From a virus, in IMG/VR virus record IMGVR_UViG_3300017719_000168, positions 1-26,114 of that record: a DNA stretch of 26,114 nucleotides; one strand, 5' to 3'. Of this stretch, positions 1 through 8,689 are shown piece by piece. A program made the translations under genes and the position numbers. The notes below the pieces were generated by a model. The model was not told the DNA's origin. It made no database searches and saw only the letters and a program-made list of their open reading frames with translations. Position 1 is the first letter of the stretch. Every line of letters starts with the position of its first letter.

Positions 1-2547
1 GAATCTACCACCTGCACCAGAATAATTTGTATTATAATAAAATAGTGTTGGTGAGTTTAAAGGAACTACAATTTGAATGAATGCACCTTCTGTTCCTAGT
101 GCAACTGTAATGTCTGACTTAGTTACACCACTAGTATATTCTGACCCACTTGCATGTGTACCATCTTCGGTTAAACTAAAAACTAATGGATGATTTGTTG
201 TAGCAATTTCACTAAACAAAGATGAGTCTGATAAATCAAATTTGTAAGTAAATCCTTGATTTAAAATTAATTCTTTTTGTTCAACATTATCAATAATAAA
301 TTTATATACACCAATACTTTCTTGTTTTATTTTTACATCTGTTTGTACAAATCTTGTAGGAGCTGGTGTAACACTTGTTCCGTCTAAAACAATATTATCA
401 TTAATTGTAGTATCAACTAATTGTATATCTTCCATTAAGATATTGCTTTCATTATTTGCACTATCTTGATCTTCTAATATAAATGGCAAACTAAAATCTG
501 TTGACAACTCCATGTCAATTTTTTTAATATCTTCAAATGTAACATCTAATTGTTGTGTATCAGCATTCCATTTTTTTACTGTACCAGTATGTGATGTTAA
601 AGTATTGTTTGCTTGAAATGAACCTGTTACATCTTTTAATATAAAGTGAGCTTGAAATCTAGCATCAGGCAAATCAACTGCATCATAATTTAATCCACTA
701 TCATTTATTTTAAGTGAAACAGCTGCACCAATATCCTCTGTTAATGCAATAACTTTAGCACCTGTACCATCTACACTATCAATAGATATTGTAGGAAGAG
801 AAGTGTATCCTTGTCCTTTACTATTTAAGAAAATTCTGTTAATAGAAGTTGCTTCTGCTTCTGTGACAAATGTTCCTCTTTCTAATATAAGAACATCACC
901 ATCATTTGTAAATGCATCAAGAGAAAGTTGAACTTCGTTTGTTTCTATCTTATCGCCAGCATCTGAACCAGAAGAGTCTGTTCTATCTAATATAATATTA
1001 TCTTCAACCTTAGGTGGCCATGCAGTATTTGTATTGTTAGTAGGTAAATCAGAAACAGCATGATTCATTTGTGTAGATGGCATATGGAAAACAACATCTG
1101 GGTATTCTGAAAATGTGTGTGTATGTGAATTACTTGTTCCACCTGCACCTGCGGCTGTTAAATATAATGGATAGAAATAACCTTCTTTACCTGCACCAAG
1201 TTGTCCGTATTCAGCAGTACCATAAACGTAGTATGGACCATCTGATAAATCTTTCTTTTCTAATGCAACCTTAAATGGTTCTTCACTATTTACTGTTCCT
1301 ACTTCTCTTTGTATATTACCTGTTCCGTCTTCAAGTAAGAACGCACCACCAACAGCAGATATAAACCCATCTGCGGCTGTAATTCCAATTCCACCTGTAA
1401 AGTTTACTTTGTCTCCAACTTCATATGCATTACCAGCATCTTGAATAAAGACTGAACTTACTGAACCCTCTTTGATTGTATCAACCAAAACATCTGCAAA
1501 TCCATTACCTTTGTCAGTATCAATAACTAATGCTTCTGAAAGTGAATGAAGAATACCATCGTTATCTAAATTTGTTCCTGTAACTGCTGACTTAACTGTA
1601 AATGTAATTTTAGTATCTGTTTCATTTGAAGTTGCTTCAATCTTTTCGCCAGTCTCAAATGTACCATTAACATTTTCTAATTCTAATTCTGAAACTGAAT
1701 CTGTTCCTTGTTGGAATGTTGCAGTTGCATCGACAACAGCTGTAGCACCAGAAGTTTTTCCTGTAATAACTTGATTAAGTATTTCTGAAGATGCACCAAG
1801 ACCATCTGATACACATCTAATTTTTATTTTCTGTTTCCAATTACCATTTGAAACTCTTAACATATTTTCATTTGGATAAAATATATTTGCAGTTTCGTTT
1901 AGTAATAAACGCATAAAGACTTTGTGACCTTCAGACGTTCCTTTTGCTGAATATAAATCTTTAACTGATTTAATTAATTTTCTTTTTGATACTTCAGATG
2001 CCAATGTATTAGGAATAACTTTTAAAAATGATTCCCTAAACTGATCAAAGTATTGAAGTATTGTATTATCAATATCAGCATACTCTAAAAGTTGTTGTAC
2101 GTTTTGTACAGGATTTGCTCTGTATGTGTCTAACGATGTTTCTGCACCAGAAGTTAAACCTTTAATTGTTTCACCAATTTCAAATCTTTGGTTAGCAGAA
2201 ATGTATAATGCTGAACCTCTAACATCTTCAACAACGACTGTTGCCTCTGCACCAGATGTTTGACCTTTGATTGTTTCCCCTGTTATGAACTCAACAGAAT
2301 CCTCTAACACCATTCTATCTATTGGTGCTCCTAGAACTCCATTCTCTGAAAGAATATATGCTTTAGTTTCAGGTTCTTGTATTACATAATTTGTTGTTGC
2401 AGTATATGTAACCTTAGCACTCTCTAGAAACTTATAAAAATCTCTTACAAAAGAAGCATAGACATCGTGATCTGACTGAATAAAATCAGGCAGTTGACCT
2501 TTGATAAGGGGCGATAGTTTATTTTTTAAAGTTGGTTCGTCTTTCAT
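1..2547 (-). CDS. Large T4-like baseplate/tail structural protein (gp7 position), C-terminus outside window
   Basis: This reading frame is open on the minus strand from an ATG at 2545-2547 to the left edge, giving 848 residues with no stop. It starts 5 nt after the gp6 stop. The N-terminus (MKDEPTLKNKLSPL, then YASFVRDFYKFLESAK) resembles large virion proteins that follow gp6 in marine T4-like phages. Short beta modules of the type GETIKGxTSGAE occur at residues 90-100 and 125-135, and a related ITGKTSGA module occurs later. Near the left edge there is a HPLVFSLTEDGTH segment like the small beta domains of marine phage tail proteins. T4 gene order (25, 6, 7) makes gp7 the positional equivalent, but I cannot confirm homology to T4 gp7. 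The true length is unknown. Confidence 0.8.
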   Translation of the reverse strand, partial: MKDEPTLKNKLSPLIKGQLPDFIQSDHDVYASFVRDFYKFLESAKVTYTATTNYVIQEPETKAYILSENGVLGAPIDRMVLEDSVEFITGETIKGQTSGAEATVVVEDVRGSALYISANQRFEIGETIKGLTSGAETSLDTYRANPVQNVQQLLEYADIDNTILQYFDQFRESFLKVIPNTLASEVSKRKLIKSVKDLYSAKGTSEGHKVFMRLLLNETANIFYPNENMLRVSNGNWKQKIKIRCVSDGLGASSEILNQVITGKTSGATAVVDATATFQQGTDSVSELELENVNGTFETGEKIEATSNETDTKITFTVKSAVTGTNLDNDGILHSLSEALVIDTDKGNGFADVLVDTIKEGSVSSVFIQDAGNAYEVGDKVNFTGGIGITAADGFISAVGGAFLLEDGTGNIQREVGTVNSEEPFKVALEKKDLSDGPYYVYGTAEYGQLGAGKEGYFYPLYLTAAGAGGTSNSHTHTFSEYPDVVFHMPSTQMNHAVSDLPTNNTNTAWPPKVEDNIILDRTDSSGSDAGDKIETNEVQLSLDAFTNDGDVLILERGTFVTEAEATSINRIFLNSKGQGYTSLPTISIDSVDGTGAKVIALTEDIGAAVSLKINDSGLNYDAVDLPDARFQAHFILKDVTGSFQANNTLTSHTGTVKKWNADTQQLDVTFEDIKKIDMELSTDFSLPFILEDQDSANNESNILMEDIQLVDTTINDNIVLDGTSVTPAPTRFVQTDVKIKQESIGVYKFIIDNVEQKELILNQGFTYKFDLSDSSLFSEIATTNHPLVFSLTEDGTHASGSEYTSGVTKSDITVALGTEGAFIQIVVPLNSPTLFYYNTNYSGAGGRF

Positions 2548-2552
2548 TGTTT

Positions 2553-4481
2553 CTAGTAGCTTGAAGAACCACCAGAAGTTGATACAGTTGTTGATGCTGT
2601 TGACCCACTACCTGATGTAGAGAATGTGCTACCAGACGAAGCTTCCGTATCTGCTGTGGCAGTTATAGTTGTGTTTGTTAAATCTAATTCTAGTATTTGG
2701 TTTCTAACAGGAACAATGTCGTTAGAGTTTGGTGTCACCACTAATCTAATTTGTGTGGAAGTAGCATCATCAATATTTGAAATTGAAGTTATATTAATAT
2801 TATTAATTTTAATTACACCAGACGCATAATCAATTGTTCCTGCTTGTGAGTCTGCGTATGATCTTGTTGTTCCTACTAAAGAATATCTTCTTAAATTGCC
2901 TTCACCATCATCGTCAAAAAAGAACTCCGATGTTGTATCTGTTCCAACTTTAAAACCAGATGATGTAACAATACCACCAGTGGCTGCAAGATAACCACTC
3001 TCTGGGTTTAGTAATGCATTGTTAAATGATAAGTTATAAGATGTTGTTGAACCTACAGATGGTGTAAAGAATTTAGATAACTTAACTGTTGTTGTGTTAT
3101 TTAATATTGCAGTATTTGATTCATCAATAATTCTAGAAACTGCTGAAGCTCTGTATTGTGAATTAAATGTTTGTAATGTATTTGTATTATAATTTGTTAA
3201 TGCAGTTGTAACCGATGTTACAATAGCGTCAGCGCTATCTGTTGTTGAATTTGAATCAAATTTAATTTGAGAACTTAATCTAATAAATGTAGTCTCTGGG
3301 TCAACCACTTCAGGTGTGATAGATGCAATAGTGTATGGTTTTAAATCATTTACTAATTGTGTTTTTTGAGTAGAAGTTAAGTTTGCACCTGTTGTTGATT
3401 TTACTGATATAAAAACTTTACCATATTCTGGTGTAGATGATACACCTGTTGATGGGTCGTATGAACCTTCTTCTCCACCAAAGACTGAAACTGCTTGTGT
3501 ATTAGCAAAAAGTTTTCTAACAAAAGTTTCGTAATCAGATGTTGTTACTGCTCTTCCTTGAGCTGCATAATTTAATGGTGCATTTAATTTAATTGATTTT
3601 AATGATTCTGCTTCGGCACCACCTGCAGCTCTTAAAATTGTTGTGATTGAAATATCACTCTCTCCACCAATTGTGCCTGGTGGTGTAAAATTACTAGCCC
3701 CATTCGCTTCTGTCTTGTTTGTTACAACGTATGATAAAGAAACAATGTTACCATCTTCAACTGCTTTTGAAACTACACCATCACCAAAGTAAACTTCATA
3801 TCTTCCACCTTCGACTTCTTGTAAAAAGTAAACAGTAGAATTATTTACTAGTTGAGTTATGTCTGTTGCTTTTGTATAAGTTGTAGTTGTGCTATCAGTA
3901 GAAGAATTAATTATCTTAACAGTAAGAGTAGAAGTGTCTGCTCTGTTATCTCTTAATACAAATCTTTGTTCTAAATCAGATGTGTCAACTACATATCTTG
4001 TTTCAACATATGTACCTTCATAAACATTAATTGAATCATAGTTAACTGAATTACCAAACTTAGGTTGTGTAATATCAGATATAGTTACAAAGTTATATGT
4101 GTCACCTCTTAATGATGTTGAGAATTTTGTTCCAGCAGGCATCGTAATTGAAGCTGCACTTGTCTTAACTGAAATACTTAATATTGCTTTTGGTGCTCTT
4201 GATGAACCAACTTCATATCCTAATTGTTTTGCGTGTGATACAATAGATGATCTTAATGATGCACTGTCTAAAAACATTTCATTTGCTAACATATTAGCGT
4301 TGTAACCTAGATAGTGTGTATTGTAAGCAAGAGTATCTAACAAGATGTTCATACCTGAACCATCAAAGTCGTAATCTTTAAATTCTGTTTGTGCTTTTAA
4401 AAATAACTTTAAGTTTTCTTTAATTTGATCAAAGTCTAATTCTGTAACTCTAAGTCTTTTTTTATTTACTGTTGTTGCCAT
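2553..4481 (-). CDS. 6: Baseplate wedge protein gp6
   Basis: Its 642 residues compare with about 660 for T4 gp6, which forms the dodecameric ring of the baseplate wedge. The N-terminus (RVTELDFDQIKENLK, then DGSGMNILLDTLAYNTHYLGY) is the highly conserved start of gp6 in marine T4-like phages, and the middle and C-terminal parts have the low-complexity Ser/Thr-rich beta character of the baseplate J-like family. The gene begins 1 nt after the gp25 stop and ends 5 nt before the next structural gene, so gp25, gp6 and the following gene are probably one late transcript. The last 30 residues are nearly all Ser, Thr and Gly, a probable flexible tail. Identification is confident. Confidence 0.93.
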   Translation of the reverse strand: MATTVNKKRLRVTELDFDQIKENLKLFLKAQTEFKDYDFDGSGMNILLDTLAYNTHYLGYNANMLANEMFLDSASLRSSIVSHAKQLGYEVGSSRAPKAILSISVKTSAASITMPAGTKFSTSLRGDTYNFVTISDITQPKFGNSVNYDSINVYEGTYVETRYVVDTSDLEQRFVLRDNRADTSTLTVKIINSSTDSTTTTYTKATDITQLVNNSTVYFLQEVEGGRYEVYFGDGVVSKAVEDGNIVSLSYVVTNKTEANGASNFTPPGTIGGESDISITTILRAAGGAEAESLKSIKLNAPLNYAAQGRAVTTSDYETFVRKLFANTQAVSVFGGEEGSYDPSTGVSSTPEYGKVFISVKSTTGANLTSTQKTQLVNDLKPYTIASITPEVVDPETTFIRLSSQIKFDSNSTTDSADAIVTSVTTALTNYNTNTLQTFNSQYRASAVSRIIDESNTAILNNTTTVKLSKFFTPSVGSTTSYNLSFNNALLNPESGYLAATGGIVTSSGFKVGTDTTSEFFFDDDGEGNLRRYSLVGTTRSYADSQAGTIDYASGVIKINNINITSISNIDDATSTQIRLVVTPNSNDIVPVRNQILELDLTNTTITATADTEASSGSTFSTSGSGSTASTTVSTSGGSSSY

Positions 4482-4482
4482 A

Positions 4483-4938
4483 TTATCTTAATCTTTCTAA
4501 CATTACATCTAACTCAACTAATTCAGTTGGTGCGTTTACTACATAAAATCCCACTGTAACATCATAAGCATTATTATCATAATTAGGATAACATTTTACA
4601 TTGTTTAATCTAACTCTTGGTTCAAAATTATTAATGACATCTTCGATCTTTCTTGCGATAACAATCGCTGTGACCTGCGTCATGTTTTCAAATAACATTT
4701 CTCTAACCCCTGCGTATATTTGAGGTTGAAAAGGTTTTTCATACTGATTAAGAAGAACAAGATTACGGACAGATCGTTTGACCGCTTGTATATCGGTGAC
4801 TTTATTAACATCAAATCCAACACTATTTTTTGCAAAAAATAAATCTAGATCACTGAATTGTCTAGATGACTTGTCAGATTCGTTTGTTGACTGTGCGTCT
4901 GTACCTATTTGTCCTGCTACAGTGTTTGCGTGTGCCAT
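4483..4938 (-). CDS. 25: Baseplate wedge protein gp25
   Basis: A 151-residue protein of the GPW/gp25 family (T4 gp25 is 132 residues). The diagnostic core is present: FSDLDLFFAKNSVGFDVN followed by DIQAVKRSVRNLVLLNQYEKPFQP and REMLFENMT. In T4 the protein is a core wedge component that contacts gp6 and gp53 and nucleates the sheath. The first 25 residues are a polar extension relative to T4. The start is supported by AGGAG about 7 nt upstream and by an exact late promoter at 4959-4966. gp6 follows after 1 nt. Confidence 0.93.
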   Translation of the reverse strand: MAHANTVAGQIGTDAQSTNESDKSSRQFSDLDLFFAKNSVGFDVNKVTDIQAVKRSVRNLVLLNQYEKPFQPQIYAGVREMLFENMTQVTAIVIARKIEDVINNFEPRVRLNNVKCYPNYDNNAYDVTVGFYVVNAPTELVELDVMLERLR

Positions 4939-4958
4939 TGAAAACTCCTACTATCATT

Positions 4959-4966
4959 TATTTATA
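4959..4966 (-). promoter_or_regulatory. T4-type late promoter before gp25
   Basis: An exact TATAAATA on the minus strand, inside the palindromic decamer TTATAAATAA, lies 21 nt upstream of the gp25 ATG. The sequence AGTAGGAG follows before the start codon, giving a very short leader. The position between the PAAR gene and gp25 fits transcription of the wedge operon by sigma-gp55-type late RNA polymerase, which is inferred from T4. Confidence 0.75.
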
Positions 4967-4978
4967 ATGATAATAAGA

Positions 4979-5275
4979 CTAATCACCAGCAAATACATTA
5001 TCAGAACCAGATGCTGACGAGTTGGCAACCCAACTCCCATGTCCACCCGTTGCGTCTCCTTTTCGATGAACACCTTTTCCGTTTACAAATACTGTACTAG
5101 AACCACCTGTCGCTGGGTCTCCACATGAAGTAGTGTCGCCGATACGAGTTGTCTTTGCACCGTTTGTAAAAACGTTTTCTGAACCTGTTGAGTATGCTGT
5201 TTGATGAAATGGATTTGGGGTTGGACTTGCATGACCAACGTGTTTATCTAATCCTACTCTAGTTACTTCGGCCAT
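4979..5275 (-). CDS. PAAR-repeat spike-tip protein (gp5.4-like)
   Basis: This 98-residue protein is rich in Gly, Thr, Ser and His, with the alternating pattern of PAAR proteins: VGHASPTPNPFHQT, NVFTNGAKTTRIGDTTSCGD, VFVNGKGVHRKGD and GGHG. PAAR proteins cap the beta-helical spike of contractile tails (gp5.4 in T4) and bind a metal near the tip through His and Cys; suitable residues here are the N-terminal His pair, Cys near residue 51 and the C-terminal His. It sits two genes downstream of the gp5 spike gene, as in T4. The start overlaps the end of the 63-residue gene by one base. Confidence 0.88.
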   Translation of the reverse strand: MAEVTRVGLDKHVGHASPTPNPFHQTAYSTGSENVFTNGAKTTRIGDTTSCGDPATGGSSTVFVNGKGVHRKGDATGGHGSWVANSSASGSDNVFAGD

Positions 5276-5466
5276 TACGTTCCTTGCGAGTGTATTGGTT
5301 TACAAACATATTCCACTGTATCCCAATCACCATCAGCAGGTATCGCTGTGTATTGTGGAAGCATTTGTTCGCATTGTGTTTGATTATCGAACCACTGTAT
5401 ATCTTGATTAATACATGTTGACCCACTGCATACTGTTAAGAATAAATGCCAAATAATTTCTATCAT
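5275..5466 (-). CDS. Secreted cysteine-containing mini-protein (unknown)
   Basis: A 63-residue protein with a short hydrophobic N-terminus (IIWHLFLTV) followed by CSGSTC, then an aromatic patch (QWFDNQTQC) and a final VEYVC. The architecture, a weak signal-like segment plus four spaced cysteines, matches the 72-residue proteins at 10938-11156 and, more loosely, 24343-24561. It fits between gp5 and the PAAR gene with 1-nt overlaps on both sides, so it is translated with the spike genes. It may be exported and disulfide-bonded, but the hydrophobic stretch is short and its function is unknown. Confidence 0.7.
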   Translation of the reverse strand: MIEIIWHLFLTVCSGSTCINQDIQWFDNQTQCEQMLPQYTAIPADGDWDTVEYVCKPIHSQGT

Positions 5467-6320
5467 TAATTTAAATCAATCTTGGTTGCATCAACATCAA
5501 GATTGCCTTTCACTTTGATTGTGTGGTTTCCGTCAACTTGCAATTCGTAGTCTCCTTTAACATGAGTATGTGCATTGGAATCAATAGTAAGATTGCAACT
5601 CCCTTTAATATTAACATAATTGGTACCAGCAATAATTTCATAATTGTCTTTAACAATTCTGGTAGACTTGTTTCCGTCTTTGTCGATTTCGTAGAATGTT
5701 CCAGCCTTATGGTATTCATGTATTCTTTCTTCGCCCTCTGTGTCATCGTATTCTTTGACATGACCTGCCTCTGTTTTAAAAACTCTGTTGTAAGGGTAGG
5801 TTGTTTTATAGGCACTATCGGGTTCGTTCCAAGTTGTCGTTGAATTTGCAATGCTCACATCCTTTGTCTGATTAGTTGTTTTATCGATTGTGTTTTCACC
5901 ACGAGCAAGTTTATCAATATCAGGTTCGCCTGCAACTAAGGGATAAACACTTACACCTTCTTCATCTGGTCTTTCATTAGGGTCATTGAATCCTTTTGTA
6001 ATGTCTCCTAACGATGAGGGTTTACCTGGTAGTGTTCCAAGTATAATAGGCTGTTGTTTGTTCTTGGCATCTAAGAAAAAACCAAGTACCCATGTTCCTT
6101 CAGCTAAAAATGGATTAGTACCTAGGCCAGAATTGGCTGAGGATGTAGTTGGTAACATAGTAGTTGCCCAAGGTAAATCTTCAGTTGGTAAATCATTTTT
6201 ATTGTCTGTGTGAAACGATACGCATCTAACTTGTACTCTTCCCATTTTAGATGGGTCGTTTCTATTTTCGACTACACCGATGAACCATATAAATCCATCA
6301 AGCCCCATGTGATAATTCAT
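5466..6320 (-). CDS. 5: Baseplate central spike gp5, lacking the lysozyme domain
   Basis: The 284 residues have an N-terminal OB-fold-like part (IWFIGVVENRNDPSKMGRVQV, PWATTMLP, EGTWVLGFFLD, QQPIILGTLPG) typical of gp5/VgrG hub proteins. A linker and a repetitive C-terminal beta-helix follow (FKTEAGHVKEYDD, HEYHKAGTFYEIDKDG, then THVKGDYELQVDGNHTIKVK). T4 gp5 has about 575 residues because a lysozyme domain lies between these parts; here there is no room for one and no lysozyme motif. The start follows AAGGAG at good spacing and an exact late promoter. It is the first gene of the spike group gp5, mini-protein, PAAR. Confidence 0.9.
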   Translation of the reverse strand: MNYHMGLDGFIWFIGVVENRNDPSKMGRVQVRCVSFHTDNKNDLPTEDLPWATTMLPTTSSANSGLGTNPFLAEGTWVLGFFLDAKNKQQPIILGTLPGKPSSLGDITKGFNDPNERPDEEGVSVYPLVAGEPDIDKLARGENTIDKTTNQTKDVSIANSTTTWNEPDSAYKTTYPYNRVFKTEAGHVKEYDDTEGEERIHEYHKAGTFYEIDKDGNKSTRIVKDNYEIIAGTNYVNIKGSCNLTIDSNAHTHVKGDYELQVDGNHTIKVKGNLDVDATKIDLN

Positions 6321-6336
6321 TTAATACTCCTTGAGA

Positions 6337-6912
6337 TTATTTATAATCTACAATCAAATTACCAGAGATCATAATTCTTTCACCCTCAACAGGTTTGACT
6401 TCATGTTGTATCTGGCCAGGAAATAAAACTAGATCGCCAACTTTAGGATTGTATTCATAGTTTGCAGTAGGAAAAACAATCGGCGCTGGTTTTTCTGGTA
6501 CCTTTAAATAATAAGCAAATGCATAAACGCATGGCCAATGTGAATGTCGTTTAGTCCAATCACTATCTCTATAGTAAACTCCCCAACAATCAATTGTTTT
6601 AAAATCTACCTTTGCCATTTTTTTGGATATGTCTTTTGCAATATCACAAGCACGATCACTAATCCATTTGTAAGTTTCAGATTTCTCATGCATCTTCCAT
6701 TCGGTCATAGGTGCATTTACATTTGAAGTATGAATGGTTCCCACATTTTCCATTGTGGTTAATTCAAGATCGATTTGATAATCTACGGTTTGACCAGAGT
6801 GTCGTTTGATATGGTATGATTTTGCTTCGGGTAGTAGATTGCGTATCGCAAAAGGATAACTTTCAACGCATTCAATATAATCTTTTGTTTGAATAAAGTC
6901 CGACAATTTCAT
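6337..6912 (-). CDS. 2-oxoglutarate/Fe(II)-dependent oxygenase
   Basis: I place the start at the ATG 6910-6912 (191 residues), not at the upstream ATG 6975. The upstream choice would add 21 residues read out of frame through the preceding gene and would lie inside a consensus promoter at 6922-6950. The double-stranded beta-helix motifs are present: KRHSHWPCVYAFAYYLKVP with metal-ligand candidates His123/His125, then GDLVLFPGQIQHEV with His170, and Arg179 in GERIMISGN for 2-oxoglutarate. The HxH form resembles the phage-associated 2OG-FeII_Oxy_5 type. Such enzymes hydroxylate proteins or small molecules; the substrate is unknown. There is no clear ribosome binding site, so the mRNA may be nearly leaderless. 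It sits among late tail genes but carries its own early-type promoter. Confidence 0.87.
   Translation of the reverse strand: MKLSDFIQTKDYIECVESYPFAIRNLLPEAKSYHIKRHSGQTVDYQIDLELTTMENVGTIHTSNVNAPMTEWKMHEKSETYKWISDRACDIAKDISKKMAKVDFKTIDCWGVYYRDSDWTKRHSHWPCVYAFAYYLKVPEKPAPIVFPTANYEYNPKVGDLVLFPGQIQHEVKPVEGERIMISGNLIVDYK
6338..6345 (-). promoter_or_regulatory. T4-type late promoter before gp5
   Basis: An exact TATAAATA on the minus strand is the centre of a perfect 14-bp palindrome GATTATAAATAATC-type element (6335-6348). It lies 18 nt upstream of the gp5 ATG and overlaps the stop codon of the upstream oxygenase gene. AAGGAG follows directly. It is likely to start the late spike transcript. Confidence 0.75.
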
Positions 6913-6921
6913 AATAAAAAA

Positions 6922-6950
6922 AGTATAACAGGTTATGCAATCGCTGTCAA
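6922..6950 (-). promoter_or_regulatory. Sigma70-type promoter for the 2OG oxygenase
   Basis: On the minus strand TTGACA (6945-6950) and TATACT (6922-6927) are separated by exactly 17 nt. The predicted transcription start (about 6915) is only a few bases before the ATG at 6912, so the transcript would be leaderless or nearly so. The element lies inside the last codons of the upstream 256-residue gene. Confidence 0.7.
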
Positions 6951-7703
6951 GTATGTATCTACATAAGTTTTCCAAGTCGCTGCAGATAAAGCACTAACAC
7001 CTAAGAACGTACAAAGGTTAGCATATTCAGTTTCATCTTTGTCTAAAATCTTATCGATGTTTAAAGAGTAATCATTATCACCTGTTGGGTGATTAATTGC
7101 TAATCTGTTTCTTGCGTATGCTTTTTTTCTTTCGTCCCAATTAACACTTTCGCCACCTGCCATTGCTTCGTATCTTGCCATTGCTTTTAACCAATGACTA
7201 TTTGAATCAGATGTATCATTCCAAGTTACATGAATTACTTTATCGCCTGCGGCTTTTACTTTATCATAATCAGTTGTAACTACTGAGTCAGTTTCAGTTT
7301 TTAACCAAGGCGCTCCGTATAATTCAGTACCATAGTTTGTAATTTGTCTAACTGAATAAACAATTTTATCTACTGTTAAATCAGAACCCCAAGATTTATT
7401 AATAGCTGCAATGTCTGTATCAATTTGTGTTTTAAGATTTGAACCTGCCGCATAGTTTGGCATAGCGTAAACTCTGTTTAATGCTTTTTTTCTAGCAGTA
7501 TCATCATCAGCTTTCATTGCGTCTTCGTCAACGCCAACGTTATCTTTAAATGGTTGAACGTATTCGTAATCTTTAACACCCTCTACTGTTATCATATTAA
7601 TATGAGAACTATTTCTAATACTTGCAAATAAAGTTTGATAGACTAGGTAGTGTGCGAACCCCTTGTATTCTTGAAGTTGACCTGATATACAAAAATTTGC
7701 CAT
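6933..7703 (-). CDS. Unidentified 256-residue phage protein in the tail block
   Basis: I do not recognise a catalytic family. The protein is soluble-looking, with no membrane segment or signal peptide. The C-terminal third (about residues 190-250: WDERKKAYARNR, NIDKILDKDETEYANLC, TFLGVSALSAATWKTY) resembles the end of the 234-residue protein at 11830-12534 (NNLADEDEEEYQKLITFLKV, NWKSY), suggesting a shared module reminiscent of C-terminal regions of phage sulfotransferase-like proteins. That link is tentative. AAGGA lies upstream of the ATG. It starts 10 nt after the solute-binding protein gene and probably shares its late transcript, so it may be a virion component. Confidence 0.75.
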   Translation of the reverse strand: MANFCISGQLQEYKGFAHYLVYQTLFASIRNSSHINMITVEGVKDYEYVQPFKDNVGVDEDAMKADDDTARKKALNRVYAMPNYAAGSNLKTQIDTDIAAINKSWGSDLTVDKIVYSVRQITNYGTELYGAPWLKTETDSVVTTDYDKVKAAGDKVIHVTWNDTSDSNSHWLKAMARYEAMAGGESVNWDERKKAYARNRLAINHPTGDNDYSLNIDKILDKDETEYANLCTFLGVSALSAATWKTYVDTYLTAIA

Positions 7704-7713
7704 TTATATTTCC

Positions 7714-8649
7714 TTATGCTGCGTATCTTTTAATTTTAGATACTAATAGTTTTGAAAACTCTTTGTTCCACTTTTCGTAAACAGGAATTGCTAATTCTTT
7801 CATCTTTGCTTTATCTATTTCTGAAACTGGTGTAATTGTTTTTCCGTTTTTCTTAGATTCTAATTCGTAATTATCATGATCTTCCTCTGACCATTTTCTT
7901 TCTAGTCTTGCTACTTTGATTGCAACACTTGAAAAAATCTCTTGATCTTCTTCCGACAATGTATTCCAAAATTCATTTGATACCATGATGTCTGTAATAA
8001 ACATATTGTGGTTTGTGTTTAACCAATACTGAGCTTCGGGAAATCTTGTATAAGTATTTTCAACTGACTCTGCATCTAGGTCTGACATTTGTAACCATTC
8101 TTTGTTTGATTGAATAACTTGATTTGATAAGTCAACACCAAGTGATTTTAAATAATCTTGACAGACAGGATTTCCGCCAACTTTTACTTTCTTTGAATTT
8201 TGTAAATCTGCTAGGTTTGTAATTTCTTTGTTTGAACCAAAGTTTCTATATCCGCCAGAGTAAGTATATGCTAGTCCTTGTACATTAAGATGTTTAGATA
8301 ATTTGTTATTTAATTCTTTTCCGATTGCACCTTCCATTGTTTTTGAACAGTGATCATGTGATTCAAATAGAAAGGGTAAGTCTAATGCTAGGAAGTCTTT
8401 TACACCTTCGTGCATTGTTCCGATTTTATACACTTCGGTTTGTGACATTTGATAATCGTTTGTTGATAATGCATCAACAGGTTGTTTGCCTGTCTCTGCT
8501 AGGAAATGCTCTTCACTTTCTTTTTCATGGATTACGATTTCATATCTTCCATGCGATGCTTGTTGAATTGCTTGTTGAAATGCTTTTGCTGTTCTTATAA
8601 ACAGATTAACGGGTTTGTGAGCAATCAACCAATTTACTTTTATACTCAT
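7714..8649 (-). CDS. TRAP-type (DctP-like) solute-binding protein without signal peptide
   Basis: The 311 residues follow the order of DctP/SiaP-type periplasmic binding proteins. FLALDLPFLFESHDH (86-100) is the usual LPFLF segment. LAYTYSGGYRNFGSNKEITN (126-145) matches the G-R-x-F hinge strand. LADLQNSKKVKVGG (147-159) matches DLKGLKxRV, with Lys156 where the family normally has the substrate-binding Arg. EWLQMSDLDAESVENTY (184-200) matches the E-x-Y-x-A-L-Q and VDGxEN region, and FWNTLSEEDQEIFSSVA (228-243) the terminal helix. The family is normally exported and 320-340 residues long; this protein starts MSIKVNWLIAHK with no signal peptide, so it stays in the cytoplasm or is built into virions. 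Two late promoters and GGAG precede it. No TRAP membrane subunits are nearby. Confidence 0.82.
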   Translation of the reverse strand: MSIKVNWLIAHKPVNLFIRTAKAFQQAIQQASHGRYEIVIHEKESEEHFLAETGKQPVDALSTNDYQMSQTEVYKIGTMHEGVKDFLALDLPFLFESHDHCSKTMEGAIGKELNNKLSKHLNVQGLAYTYSGGYRNFGSNKEITNLADLQNSKKVKVGGNPVCQDYLKSLGVDLSNQVIQSNKEWLQMSDLDAESVENTYTRFPEAQYWLNTNHNMFITDIMVSNEFWNTLSEEDQEIFSSVAIKVARLERKWSEEDHDNYELESKKNGKTITPVSEIDKAKMKELAIPVYEKWNKEFSKLLVSKIKRYAA

Positions 8650-8677
8650 AATACTTTATTCTCCTACTAGATAAGAT

Positions 8678-8685
8678 TATTTATA
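8678..8685 (-). promoter_or_regulatory. T4-type late promoter (proximal of tandem pair) before the solute-binding protein
   Basis: An exact TATAAATA on the minus strand, 29 nt upstream of the ATG at 8649, followed by TAGTAGGAG and the start codon. It is the nearer of two copies 12 bp apart. Confidence 0.7.
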
Positions 8686-8689
8686 TAGT

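Noticed and set aside
5523-5843. 106-codon plus-strand frame opposite gp5
   Set aside because: It is antisense to the well-supported gp5 beta-helix and has no recognisable features.
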